Shown here: positions 1 through 9,475 of the stretch, in pieces
Numbering within the stretch: position 1 is the stretch's first letter
Layout of the letters: every line of letters starts with the position of its first letter
Source: Pseudomonadota bacterium
Lineage (GTDB): Bacteria > Pseudomonadota > Gammaproteobacteria > Steroidobacterales > GCA-2729495
NCBI GenBank assembly: GCA_963204745.1
Contig: CAUJHF010000063.1
Coordinates: forward strand, 1-64,000
Direction: 5' to 3'
DNA length: 64,000 nt
Made by a program: the position numbers and the translations under genes
Notes under the pieces: model-generated
Told to the model about the DNA's origin: nothing
What the model saw: the letters and a program-made list of their open reading frames with translations, nothing else
Database searches by the model: none

Positions 1-1
1 G

Positions 2-769
2 GAGATGGTCGGCAGCGCCACACCGCTGGTCAGTCAGTACCAGGTCGAGGGCGGCGGTCTGCTGCGCGTGCAGTTCGATCCGCTGGCGCTGCGCCGTCGC
101 CTGGATGCGGCCAATCTGCCGGTCTGGGCGGATGAGCGGCCCGGGACATTGATCGTGCTGCTCGGCGAGGGTGAAGCGGGAATTGACGGGCAACTCGCGC
201 TCGATACTGCGGCCAGTCGCGGTTTGCCGGTCGCATTGTCGCTGGCACCGGAAGGGTCGCCGGGTTCCGCCGACGATCCGCCCGACTTCGCGCAGGCCGA
301 GGCTGCCAGGGTCGGGGCCGACCTGATACTCATCGGGCGTCGTACACCGGTCTCCGGTATCGCTGCCTGGCGCTGGACGCTGATCGACAGCAACGGACGG
401 AGTGAATGGCAGGGCGATGCCGCCGAGGGTGTGCACCATGTTGCCGACCAGCTTGCCGCCCGCTATGCGGTCGCAGCTGCGGCCAGCCGCCGGCTGCGAC
501 TTGAAGTGCAGGGTGTCAGCGGTTTTGCCAGCTACGGGCGTCTGCAGGACTACCTGCGCAGCGTCGGCGTGATCGAGAGCCTGAGTATATCGAGCCTGCA
601 GGGTGACACCATTCTGTACGATCTCATCGTGCGTGGCGGTGTGTCCCAGTTGCGCGATGCGCTGGCCCTGAAGTCCGTGCTGGTACCGGTTGCTCCGCAA
701 GCTGCTCCGGGAGGCGGGATGTCGGCAGGTGTTGCAGATCTCGTCTACCGGATTGCAGACGTACCCTGA
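2..769 (+). CDS. DUF2066 domain-containing protein, 3' portion
   Basis: The reading frame is open to the first base of the window, so the gene begins upstream and only about 255 C-terminal residues are visible. The sequence resembles the DUF2066 family, usually about 350 residues, exported and of unknown role, which in gammaproteobacteria commonly lies just before a CDP-alcohol phosphatidyltransferase and hda, as here. A lumazine-like or enzymatic motif was not seen. The stop lies five bases before the next start, so the genes are probably cotranscribed. The family name rests on both sequence feel and neighbourhood; no biochemical function can be given. Confidence 0.7.
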   Translation, partial: EMVGSATPLVSQYQVEGGGLLRVQFDPLALRRRLDAANLPVWADERPGTLIVLLGEGEAGIDGQLALDTAASRGLPVALSLAPEGSPGSADDPPDFAQAEAARVGADLILIGRRTPVSGIAAWRWTLIDSNGRSEWQGDAAEGVHHVADQLAARYAVAAAASRRLRLEVQGVSGFASYGRLQDYLRSVGVIESLSISSLQGDTILYDLIVRGGVSQLRDALALKSVLVPVAPQAAPGGGMSAGVADLVYRIADVP

Positions 770-774
770 GCGAT

Positions 775-1353
775 ATGTCTGATTCCACCGAGCGCAGGCA
801 GTTCTTCCAGGCGGCCCATATTCCCAACCTGATCTGCGTGGTACGGATCGTCCTCGTCTGGCCGATCGTCGTCGCGTTGGTTGATGGCCGCTATGCGTTC
901 GCGCTTGGCCTGATCCTGGTGGCTGGCGCATCCGATGGTCTGGACGGGTTTCTGGCCAAACGATTCAACTGGCAGAGCCGGCTGGGCGGGTTGCTGGATC
1001 CGCTGGCCGACAAGTTGCTGCTGGTCTCGGTGTTCGTCGCCTTGTCGATGACCGGGCTGGTGCCCCTGTGGCTGACTGCCGTGGTCATCATCCGCGATCT
1101 GGTCATCGTCAGCGGTGGTGTCGTGTATCAGTGGCTGGTCGAACCGGTGCAGCCCGAGCCTTCGGTGGCGAGCAAGATCAATACCGGTATCCAGTTGCTG
1201 TATGTACTCGCCGTGATCGGTCACCGCACCTCCGGCATGCCGCCGCCCGAATTCCTGACCATCTCCGGTGCTGCGGTCTTTGTGACGTCTACAGTCAGCG
1301 GACTCGACTACGTGGTGCGCTGGTCGGGTCGGGCGATCCGGTTGCGAGGCTGA
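775..1353 (+). CDS. CDP-alcohol phosphatidyltransferase family protein
   Basis: This is a 192-residue integral membrane enzyme of the CDP-alcohol phosphatidyltransferase family, which transfers a phosphatidyl group from CDP-diacylglycerol to an alcohol in the inner membrane. The signature is plain near residues 50-78: DG-LDG-(AK)-(eight residues)-G-GLLDPLADK, matching DGxxAR(x8)GxxxDxxxD. Several hydrophobic segments surround it. The small size and PgsA-like signature suggest phosphatidylglycerophosphate or cardiolipin-type synthesis, but the acceptor alcohol cannot be determined. It sits between the DUF2066 gene and hda, a conserved arrangement. Confidence 0.85.
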   Translation: MSDSTERRQFFQAAHIPNLICVVRIVLVWPIVVALVDGRYAFALGLILVAGASDGLDGFLAKRFNWQSRLGGLLDPLADKLLLVSVFVALSMTGLVPLWLTAVVIIRDLVIVSGGVVYQWLVEPVQPEPSVASKINTGIQLLYVLAVIGHRTSGMPPPEFLTISGAAVFVTSTVSGLDYVVRWSGRAIRLRG

Positions 1354-1362
1354 GCTGAAAGC

Positions 1363-2052
1363 ATGCAGCAGCTGCCGCTCGACATTCGCTTGGCTGATCA
1401 TGCCGTATTTGCCAGCTTTCATGCCGCCGGCAACGAGCTGCTGGTGTACCAGTTGCGGGCTGGCGCGACCACGCGTTGCCAGCCGCCACTCTGGTTGTGG
1501 GCACCGCCGGGACAGGGCAAGACACACCTGTTGCAGGCGTCGGTGGCGCTGGCTGGCGAGCAGGGGCGGCGGGCTGCCTATTTGCCGCTCGATGCAGCCC
1601 CGGCCCTGCCAGCCGGCGTGCTGGACGGAATGGGAGCGCTTGACCTCGTCTGTCTCGACGGGTTGCAGGCTGTCGCCGGACAGCCGGGGTGGGAGCGTTC
1701 ACTGTTCCGCTTCTACGAAGCGTTGCGAAACAATGGCGGCAACCTCGTGGTGGCGGCCGACGGGCCGCCGGCTGAACTGGCGTTTGGCCTGCCGGATCTC
1801 GCTTCACGCCTGAAGTCCGGCACGACTTTCCGCGTGCACGCGCTCGATGATGAGGAACGCCTCTGCGCCCTGCAGATGCGCGCCCGGTTCAGGGGCTTTG
1901 AATTGCCGGACGACACCGGTCGGTATTTGCTGGCGCGCGTCGGGCGAGGTGTTGGCGAGCTGTTTCGCTTGCTCGATGAACTCGACCGTGCTGCGCTGGC
2001 GGCGCAGAAGCAGCTGACGATTCCCTTCGTGCGGCAGGTGCTCGGCAACTGA
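1363..2052 (+). CDS. hda: DnaA regulatory inactivator Hda
   Basis: Hda is an AAA+ DnaA paralogue that, bound to the DNA-loaded sliding clamp, stimulates hydrolysis of DnaA-ATP and so limits re-initiation. The 229-residue protein opens with a clamp-binding motif (QLPLDI, residues 3-8), has a Walker A (PPGQGKTHLL, about residues 47-56), a Walker B-like LVCLDGL, and the conserved C-terminal half with LPDLASRLKSG and RARFRGFELP. The length matches the family. The second Walker B position is Gly rather than the Asn/Asp common elsewhere. The gene ends three bases from the stop of the convergent wrbA. Confidence 0.93.
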   Translation: MQQLPLDIRLADHAVFASFHAAGNELLVYQLRAGATTRCQPPLWLWAPPGQGKTHLLQASVALAGEQGRRAAYLPLDAAPALPAGVLDGMGALDLVCLDGLQAVAGQPGWERSLFRFYEALRNNGGNLVVAADGPPAELAFGLPDLASRLKSGTTFRVHALDDEERLCALQMRARFRGFELPDDTGRYLLARVGRGVGELFRLLDELDRAALAAQKQLTIPFVRQVLGN

Positions 2053-2055
2053 AAC

Positions 2056-3562
<1,507 letters not shown>

Positions 3563-3572
3563 GCCGCCGGTG

Positions 3573-5294
3573 CTAGCCGCGGGCAGCCGAGGCCTGCCTG
3601 TTGCGCAGAAATTCCACCACGTCTTCAAGTGCGGTCTGCTCCTCTGCACCGGTCGGCCGGTGCCGGTATTCAGCCTTGCCATCCTTTACGCCACGTTCGC
3701 CGACCACGATACGGTGGGTAATGCCGACCAGGTCAGCGTCCGCAAACTTTACGCCCGGCCGCGCATCGCGATCATCGAGCAGGACTTCAAATCCGGCGGC
3801 CTGCAGATCGTTGTACAGCTTCAGCGCCGCTGCCGTGACGGACTCCGACTTTTTCGGATTCAGTTCGATCAGCATGACGTCATAGGGGCTCATGGGCTCC
3901 GGCCAGATGATGCCGTTGGCATCGTGGTTCTGCTCGATCGCGGCACCGACGATCCGCGAGACGCCGATACCATAGCAGCCCATGGTCATGACCCGTTCCT
4001 TGCCGTCCTGGTCGAGCACGGTCGCATGCATGCTCTGGCTGTACTTGTCACCGAGCTGGAAGATGTGTCCGACCTCGACGCCGCGTGCGATTGACAGCGT
4101 GCCGCCACCGCCCGGGCTGAGGTCGCCCGCTTCGACGTTACGCAGGTCGTGTGTTGCCGGTTCGGGCAGGTCGCGTTGCCAGTTGACGCCCGTCAGATGG
4201 GTGTCCGGTGCATTGGCACCGCAGGCGAAATCGGCCATGGCGCCGGCGCTGTGATCGGCAAACAGCGGGATCGTGAGGCCGACCGGTCCCAGTGAACCGA
4301 CCGGTGCGCCGAGTTCGGCAAGCACGCGTTCCGGCGCCGCCATGCGCAACGGGCGCGCGACGCCGGCCAGCCGTTCTGCCTTGAGCGGATTGAGCTCGTG
4401 ATCGCCACGCAGGCACAGCGCGACGAGACCGCCCTCGTTGCCTTCCACGATCAGGGTCTTGAGGCATTGCCTTGTGCCGATCTTCAGGAATGCGGCAACG
4501 TCGTCGATGCTGCGCACGCCGGGCGTCGGCACGCGGTCTGGCGTCGCGCTTGCAGCGGGCCTGGGCAGGCGTGGCGGCAGCGCCGGCGCCAGCTCCACAT
4601 TGGCCGCAAAGCTGTCGCCTTCGCACCAGGCGATCTGGTCTTCGCCCGAGTCAGCGAGTACATGAAATTCCTGCGATTTCGAGCCGCCGATCTCACCGCC
4701 ATGGGCATCGACCTTGCGGAAGCGCAGGCCGAGACGCGTGAAGATCCGCGTGTACGCTTCGGCCATGCGCTCGTAGGTGCCGTCCAGCGAAGCCTGGTCG
4801 AGGTGGAAGGAGTAGGCATCCTTCATCACGAACTCGCGGGCGCGCATCACGCCGAAACGCGGCCGGATCTCGTCGCGGAATTTGGTGTTGATCTGGTAGT
4901 AGTTCACCGGCAGCTGTTTGTAACTGCGCAATTCACGTCGTGCGATCTCCGTGACGACTTCCTCCGCGGTAGGCGCAAAACAATAGTCGCGTTCGTGCCG
5001 GTCGCGGATGCGCAGCAGGAGGTCGCCGTAAATATCCCAGCGTCCGGTTTCCTTCCAGAGTTCCGCGGGCTGCACCACCGGCATCAGGATCTCGAGTGCG
5101 CCGGCCCGGTCCATCTCCTCGCGGATGATCTGTTCAACCTTGCGCAGCACGCGCAGGCCGAGCGGCATCCAGGTGAACAGTCCCGATGAAAGGCGGCGAA
5201 TGAGGCCCGCGCGCAACATGAGCTGATGGCTGACGATCTCGGCATCTGCCGGAACTTCCTTGAACGTGGTCAGTGGCAGTTGCGTCAGTCGCAT
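3573..5294 (-). CDS. proS: prolyl-tRNA synthetase
   Basis: ProS charges tRNA-Pro with proline in the cytoplasm. The 573-residue protein is the bacterial class II form with the editing insertion: motif 2 appears as FRDEIRPRFGVMRAREF, motif 3 as GCYGIGVSRIVGAAIEQ, and the YbaK-like editing domain lies between them, roughly residues 225-390. The C-terminal anticodon-binding domain contains LLDDRDARPGVKFADAD. The length equals that of the enterobacterial enzyme (about 572). It is the upstream gene of a two-gene unit with the transglycosylase. Confidence 0.97.
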   Translation of the reverse strand: MRLTQLPLTTFKEVPADAEIVSHQLMLRAGLIRRLSSGLFTWMPLGLRVLRKVEQIIREEMDRAGALEILMPVVQPAELWKETGRWDIYGDLLLRIRDRHERDYCFAPTAEEVVTEIARRELRSYKQLPVNYYQINTKFRDEIRPRFGVMRAREFVMKDAYSFHLDQASLDGTYERMAEAYTRIFTRLGLRFRKVDAHGGEIGGSKSQEFHVLADSGEDQIAWCEGDSFAANVELAPALPPRLPRPAASATPDRVPTPGVRSIDDVAAFLKIGTRQCLKTLIVEGNEGGLVALCLRGDHELNPLKAERLAGVARPLRMAAPERVLAELGAPVGSLGPVGLTIPLFADHSAGAMADFACGANAPDTHLTGVNWQRDLPEPATHDLRNVEAGDLSPGGGGTLSIARGVEVGHIFQLGDKYSQSMHATVLDQDGKERVMTMGCYGIGVSRIVGAAIEQNHDANGIIWPEPMSPYDVMLIELNPKKSESVTAAALKLYNDLQAAGFEVLLDDRDARPGVKFADADLVGITHRIVVGERGVKDGKAEYRHRPTGAEEQTALEDVVEFLRNRQASAARG

Positions 5295-5437
5295 GCGTGT
5301 CAGTCCTTCGGGTACAGGCCCGCATTCTAGCCCGCCTGCTCCGGATTGGCGCTGCCGGCGGATGGTCGGTTTGTCTGTCGTGGGTGTATTTACTGCGCTG
5401 ACGGCTGATAATCGGCACAGGGAGCGGGGAAAAGGTC

Positions 5438-6010
5438 ATGCGCCTCTATACATTCACGATTACACCGAACAACCGCAAGGTCGAGGCCTTCGTCCGGCAC
5501 TTTGATCTGGACGTCGATATCCATCTCGTGAGTTTCAAGGACAAGGAGACGCAAAGTCCGGCGTTCCTGGCGATCAACCCCATGGGCAAGGTGCCCGCAC
5601 TGACAGACGGGGACTTCAGGCTCTGGGAGTCAAATGCAATCCTCACCTACCTCGCGACGAAATTCCCGCAGACCGGCGCGCTGCCCGCTGATGCGCGTGG
5701 CCGTGCCGATGTGGACCGCTGGCTGCACTGGCAGAGTTGCCACCTGATTCCGGCGATTGGTGCGCTGAAAACCGGCACCGAAACGGATGTTGCCACAGTG
5801 ACGCCCCTGTTGAGGATTCTTGAGCAACAGCTGGCTGGCAGGGATTACATGCTGGGTACGCTGACTGTTGTCGACTTCGCCATTTCCGCCTATCTGATGA
5901 CGAAACTCGGTCGGCAGCTCGACTATTCAGCGTGTCCGCACGTTGCGGCCTGGGTTGAGCGAATGGGTGGCCTCAAGGGCTTTGTCGCGACCCAGGTGAA
6001 GGCACTATGA
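5438..6010 (+). CDS. glutathione S-transferase family protein
   Basis: The 190-residue protein has an N-terminal thioredoxin-like glutathione-binding domain with NPMGKVPAL (cis-Pro) and the ESNAI gamma-glutamyl-binding motif, followed by an all-helical C-terminal domain. Such proteins conjugate glutathione to electrophiles or act as thiol oxidoreductases; the substrate cannot be deduced. The ATG is preceded by a strong purine-rich site (GGGGAAAAGG). The 143 bases upstream, shared with divergent proS, hold the promoters of both, but no convincing paired hexamers were found. Confidence 0.88.
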   Translation: MRLYTFTITPNNRKVEAFVRHFDLDVDIHLVSFKDKETQSPAFLAINPMGKVPALTDGDFRLWESNAILTYLATKFPQTGALPADARGRADVDRWLHWQSCHLIPAIGALKTGTETDVATVTPLLRILEQQLAGRDYMLGTLTVVDFAISAYLMTKLGRQLDYSACPHVAAWVERMGGLKGFVATQVKAL

Positions 6011-6067
6011 CTGTACAACGGGTTGTCCGCGCATGGCACACTGCATGCTGACCGTCGGGAAATAGCG

Positions 6068-6880
6068 ATGCACGATACTGAGGACACTGGCAGCCGCCCG
6101 CGCCCGCGCCCGCGCCGGCGTGGGGTCTATCTGCTGCCAAACCTGTTTACGACCGGCACGCTGTTTGCGGGTTTTTACGGCATCGTGGCCTCCATCGACG
6201 GCCATTTTCAGCCAGCGGCGATTGCGGTGTTCATCGCCGGATTGCTCGACGGCATGGACGGCCGGCTGGCCCGCCTCACCAATACCGAATCTGAATTCGG
6301 CAAGCAGTACGACAGCCTGGCCGATATGGTGGCCTTTGGCATGGCGCCAGCGATCATCGTTTATCAGTGGGGGCTGAAAGCCCTGGTCGACTTTGGCTGG
6401 GCCTGGGGCAAGCTCGGCTGGCTGGCCGCCTTTTTGTACGCGGTTGCAGCGGCGCTCCGGCTCGCCCGTTTCAACGTCACCTCAAAGACGGCTGACCGGC
6501 GTTTTTTTGAGGGGCTGCCGAGTCCGTCGGCTGCAGGGCTCATTGCCAGCATGGTCTGGGTTGCGGCTGATCTCGAAGTCGACGGCTTGCCGACGCTGGC
6601 GATTGTTACAGCGCTCACTGTACTGGCCGGGGCACTGATGGTTTCGCGCTTTGCATACTGGAGCTTCAAGGGCCTGAGTCCGCGTGGACGCATTTCTTTT
6701 GCTTATGTGCTGATCATTCCGCTGATCTTTGTGCTCATCGCACTGGACCCGCCGCGGGTCTGCTTTTTCCTGGCCAGTACCTATGCCTTGTCGGGCATCG
6801 TGGTTGCGATATGGCGACGCTGGCGGCGGCAGGCTGGTCGCGTGCGTCGCAACGAACAGTCACCGCCATCGGATGAGTGA
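6068..6880 (+). CDS. pssA: CDP-diacylglycerol-serine O-phosphatidyltransferase
   Basis: PssA makes phosphatidylserine, precursor of phosphatidylethanolamine, from CDP-diacylglycerol and L-serine in the inner membrane. The 270-residue protein carries the family signature DGMDGRLARLTN followed by GKQYDSLADM, and has about eight hydrophobic segments. It is the Bacillus/Pseudomonas-type membrane PssA, not the E. coli phospholipase-D-like form. The ATG preceded by GGGAAA was chosen over an upstream in-frame TTG. An Arg-Pro repeat of hexamer origin follows the start. The stop overlaps the GTG of the next gene. Confidence 0.9.
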   Translation: MHDTEDTGSRPRPRPRRRGVYLLPNLFTTGTLFAGFYGIVASIDGHFQPAAIAVFIAGLLDGMDGRLARLTNTESEFGKQYDSLADMVAFGMAPAIIVYQWGLKALVDFGWAWGKLGWLAAFLYAVAAALRLARFNVTSKTADRRFFEGLPSPSAAGLIASMVWVAADLEVDGLPTLAIVTALTVLAGALMVSRFAYWSFKGLSPRGRISFAYVLIIPLIFVLIALDPPRVCFFLASTYALSGIVVAIWRRWRRQAGRVRRNEQSPPSDE

Positions 6881-7656
6881 GTCTGGTGCCCGGGAGCAGT
6901 AAAGCGCGCAATCCCCGACCTGGGCCGCATCAGCAGCGCGTTCTGGAAGCCATCGGTGTGCAGGTCTGGGTGCCGCGTCGGGCTTCGGAAGCAGACGTGT
7001 CTGCGCCTGCACTCGTGTCACTGCCGACCACTGAGCCGGGCAGCGTGCAAAGTCCCGTTCAGGTAAAAAATGTGCCGGCAGCCGGGACGGATTCTGCCTC
7101 GTGCGCCTGGGCTGCACTTGAGGCCGAGGTTGCCACCTGTACGCGGTGTGCCCTGCACGAGACGCGGACCCGGACCGTATTCGGAACCGGTTCGCACCAG
7201 GCGCGCTGGCTGGTCATCGGCGAGGCGCCCGGTGCCGATGAAGACCTGCAGGCCGAGCCCTTCGTGGGTCGGGCGGGGCAGCTCCTGACGGAGATGCTTC
7301 GGGCGGTCGGGCTTTCTCGCGAGCAGGTATTCATCGCCAATATCCTGAAATGCCGGCCGCCGGAAAACCGGGACCCAAAGCCCGAAGAAGCAAAGAGTTG
7401 CGAGAACTATCTCCTGCGACAGATTGATCTGATCCGGCCGGGCCTGATACTCGCCGTTGGCCGCATTGCTGCGCAGAATCTGCTGCAGGTGGATACGCCG
7501 ATCGGCAAACTGCGGGGGCAGACTCATGAGTATGGTGCAGCCAGGATTCCGGTCGTCGTGACCTACCATCCGGCCTATCTGTTGCGCAGTCCCGGACAGA
7601 AGGCGCGCTCCTGGGACGATCTCTGTCTGGCGCGCAGTATCGTCGCGCCGGTCTGA
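6877..7656 (+). CDS. uracil-DNA glycosylase, family 4 (Fe-S)
   Basis: This enzyme excises uracil from DNA. The core (residues about 75-259) has EAPGADEDLQAEPFVGRAGQ, the active-site loop of family 4, ILKCRPPENRDPKPEEAKSC, and HPAYLLRSP. Cysteines in ATCTRCALHETRT plus KCRPP and KSCENYL are placed to hold the 4Fe-4S cluster. The first 70 residues are low in hydrophobics and poorly conserved, as in DNA-polymerase-like phage/bacterial relatives. The GTG start overlaps the pssA stop (GTGA), implying coupled translation; rimI follows after ten bases. Confidence 0.9.
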   Translation: MSLVPGSSKARNPRPGPHQQRVLEAIGVQVWVPRRASEADVSAPALVSLPTTEPGSVQSPVQVKNVPAAGTDSASCAWAALEAEVATCTRCALHETRTRTVFGTGSHQARWLVIGEAPGADEDLQAEPFVGRAGQLLTEMLRAVGLSREQVFIANILKCRPPENRDPKPEEAKSCENYLLRQIDLIRPGLILAVGRIAAQNLLQVDTPIGKLRGQTHEYGAARIPVVVTYHPAYLLRSPGQKARSWDDLCLARSIVAPV

Positions 7657-7666
7657 GGCTGCGTCG

Positions 7667-8143
7667 ATGAGCGCCGAACCCCGATATCTTCCGCCTCTCA
7701 TTCGCGAGATGCGTCAGGCCGATCTGGCGACTGTCGCCGGCATTGAGCGCAGTGCCTATGAATTTCCGTGGAGTCCCGGCATCTTTCGCGACTGTCTGCT
7801 GGCCGGCTATACCAGTCTGGTTCTGGAGCAGGATGCCGCGGTGATCGGCTACGGGATCATGTCGGTAGCTGCCGGAGAAGCACATCTGCTCAATCTCGCG
7901 CTCGCGCCATCAGCACGCAGGCAGGGGCATGGCCGGCGGCTTCTGGAGCACCTGCTGGATCTTGCCCGGGGAGCGGGTGTTGAGGGGGTGTATCTCGAGG
8001 TGCGGCCAAGCAATCGTGACGCGCTTGCGCTTTATCATGGTGCCGGATTCGAGGTGATCGGAAGGCGGCGGGCTTACTATCGCGCGGTCGGCGGCGTCGA
8101 AGATGCGGTGGTACTGGTGCGGCGCCTGCGGCGGCAGCGCTGA
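7667..8143 (+). CDS. rimI: ribosomal protein S18-alanine N-acetyltransferase
   Basis: RimI acetylates the N-terminal alanine of ribosomal protein S18 using acetyl-CoA. The 158-residue GNAT protein shows LNLALAPSARRQGHGRRLLE, which is the acetyl-CoA pyrophosphate-binding motif (R-x-x-G-x-G/R), then EVRPSNRDALALYHGAGFEVIGRRRAYY, a hallmark of RimI. EFPWSPGIF near residue 33 is also typical. Length is normal. It follows the glycosylase gene closely and is probably cotranscribed; the likely substrate gene rpsR is elsewhere in the window. Confidence 0.9.
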   Translation: MSAEPRYLPPLIREMRQADLATVAGIERSAYEFPWSPGIFRDCLLAGYTSLVLEQDAAVIGYGIMSVAAGEAHLLNLALAPSARRQGHGRRLLEHLLDLARGAGVEGVYLEVRPSNRDALALYHGAGFEVIGRRRAYYRAVGGVEDAVVLVRRLRRQR

Positions 8144-8155
8144 GCGCTGCGCGGC

Positions 8156-9475
8156 ATGCAGCCTCCTGGGTCCAATCAGCGCCGGTCGGGTCTGCTCCGC
8201 TCGAATCGACTCTGGCGTGATCGACCGGTACTCGCCTGGGCGTTCTATGACTGGGCCAATTCGGCGTTCTCGCTCCTGGTGGTCACGGCATTCGTTCCGC
8301 TCATGCTCGGCGGTTTCTGGAACGATGGCGCGGCCTCGCCGCTGACGACCTTTCGTCTGGGCGTGGCCAATGGCATCGCGAGTGCCGTCGTCGTCCTGCT
8401 CGCGCCGCTGCTTGGCGCGATGACCGACCGGGCGGGCCGCAGAAAACCCTGGCTTGCTGCATTTACCGCCCTGGGCGTGCTGGCGACCGCCGGACTGGCT
8501 GCAGTCGGGCCAGGTGGCTGGTCGCTGGCGATGGCCTGCTTTGTGCTGGGTTCGATCGGCTTTTTTGCCGCCAACAGCCTGTACGACGCGCTGCTCATCG
8601 ATGTTTCAGCGCCAGCGTCATACGACCGTGTGTCGGCCTTGGGTTATGCGCTGGGCTATCTGGGCAGCGCACTCCTTTTCGTCCTGAGCATCGCCATGCT
8701 GGTGCAGCCGGAGCGCTTTGGTTTTGCCAGCGCAGTGGCAAGCATCCGGTTTTCATTTCTGATAGTTGCGGTCTGGTGGGCGGTATTCACGCTGCCCTTG
8801 CTGTTCTGGGTCAGTGAGAAATCCGCTGAACACGCGCCCGCGTCCGGCGGCCTGCGTGCCGGCTTCCGCCAGCTGTACAGCACCGTGCAGGCGGTGCGCG
8901 GTCAGCCGGAACTGCTGCGCTTCCTCATCGCCTACTGGCTCTACATCGACGGGGTCTACACCATCATCAAGATGGCGGTGGACTATGGTCTGTCACAGGG
9001 ACTTTCATCCACTGATGTCACCGGCGCGATCATGCTCACCAACTTCATCGGCTTTCCGGCCGCGATCGGTTTCGGGATGCTGGGCCAGCGACTTGGTGCC
9101 CGCCGTGGCATCTATCTCGCCCTGGTGATCTATATCGTGGCGACAACCGCTGCCGTGTTCCTGAAAACGGCCGCAGACTTCTATGTACTGGCGATCACCA
9201 TCGGACTGGTACAGGGCGGTGTGCAGTCGCTGAGCCGCTCGCTCTATGCGCGACTCATTCCTGCTGACAGTCGCGGTGAGTATTTCGGTTTCTACAACAT
9301 GATGGGAAAGTTCTCGTCGATCGTCGGGCCGGTACTTGCGGGTACGGCCGCATTGCTGTCTGGCAGCCAGCGCATCGGCATTCTGTCGATACTGTTGTTG
9401 TTTGCGGCCGGACTCTGGTTGCTCAGCCGCGTGCGCCTGCCGGCGGAAGCCGAAACTGCCGGACCAGGCGCCTGA
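8156..9475 (+). CDS. MFS transporter, UMF1/Atg22-like
   Basis: A 439-residue polytopic membrane protein with about 12 hydrophobic segments. The N-terminus has WAFYDWANSAFSLLV, characteristic of the UMF1/Atg22-like branch of the major facilitator superfamily, and the loop between helices 2 and 3 reads GAMTDRAGRRKPWL, the MFS motif A. YWLYIDGVYTI and QSLSRSLYARLIP are also typical of this branch. The substrate is unknown; relatives have been linked to amino-acid efflux. The last 53 bases overlap the 3' end of the convergent transglutaminase gene. Confidence 0.87.
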   Translation: MQPPGSNQRRSGLLRSNRLWRDRPVLAWAFYDWANSAFSLLVVTAFVPLMLGGFWNDGAASPLTTFRLGVANGIASAVVVLLAPLLGAMTDRAGRRKPWLAAFTALGVLATAGLAAVGPGGWSLAMACFVLGSIGFFAANSLYDALLIDVSAPASYDRVSALGYALGYLGSALLFVLSIAMLVQPERFGFASAVASIRFSFLIVAVWWAVFTLPLLFWVSEKSAEHAPASGGLRAGFRQLYSTVQAVRGQPELLRFLIAYWLYIDGVYTIIKMAVDYGLSQGLSSTDVTGAIMLTNFIGFPAAIGFGMLGQRLGARRGIYLALVIYIVATTAAVFLKTAADFYVLAITIGLVQGGVQSLSRSLYARLIPADSRGEYFGFYNMMGKFSSIVGPVLAGTAALLSGSQRIGILSILLLFAAGLWLLSRVRLPAEAETAGPGA

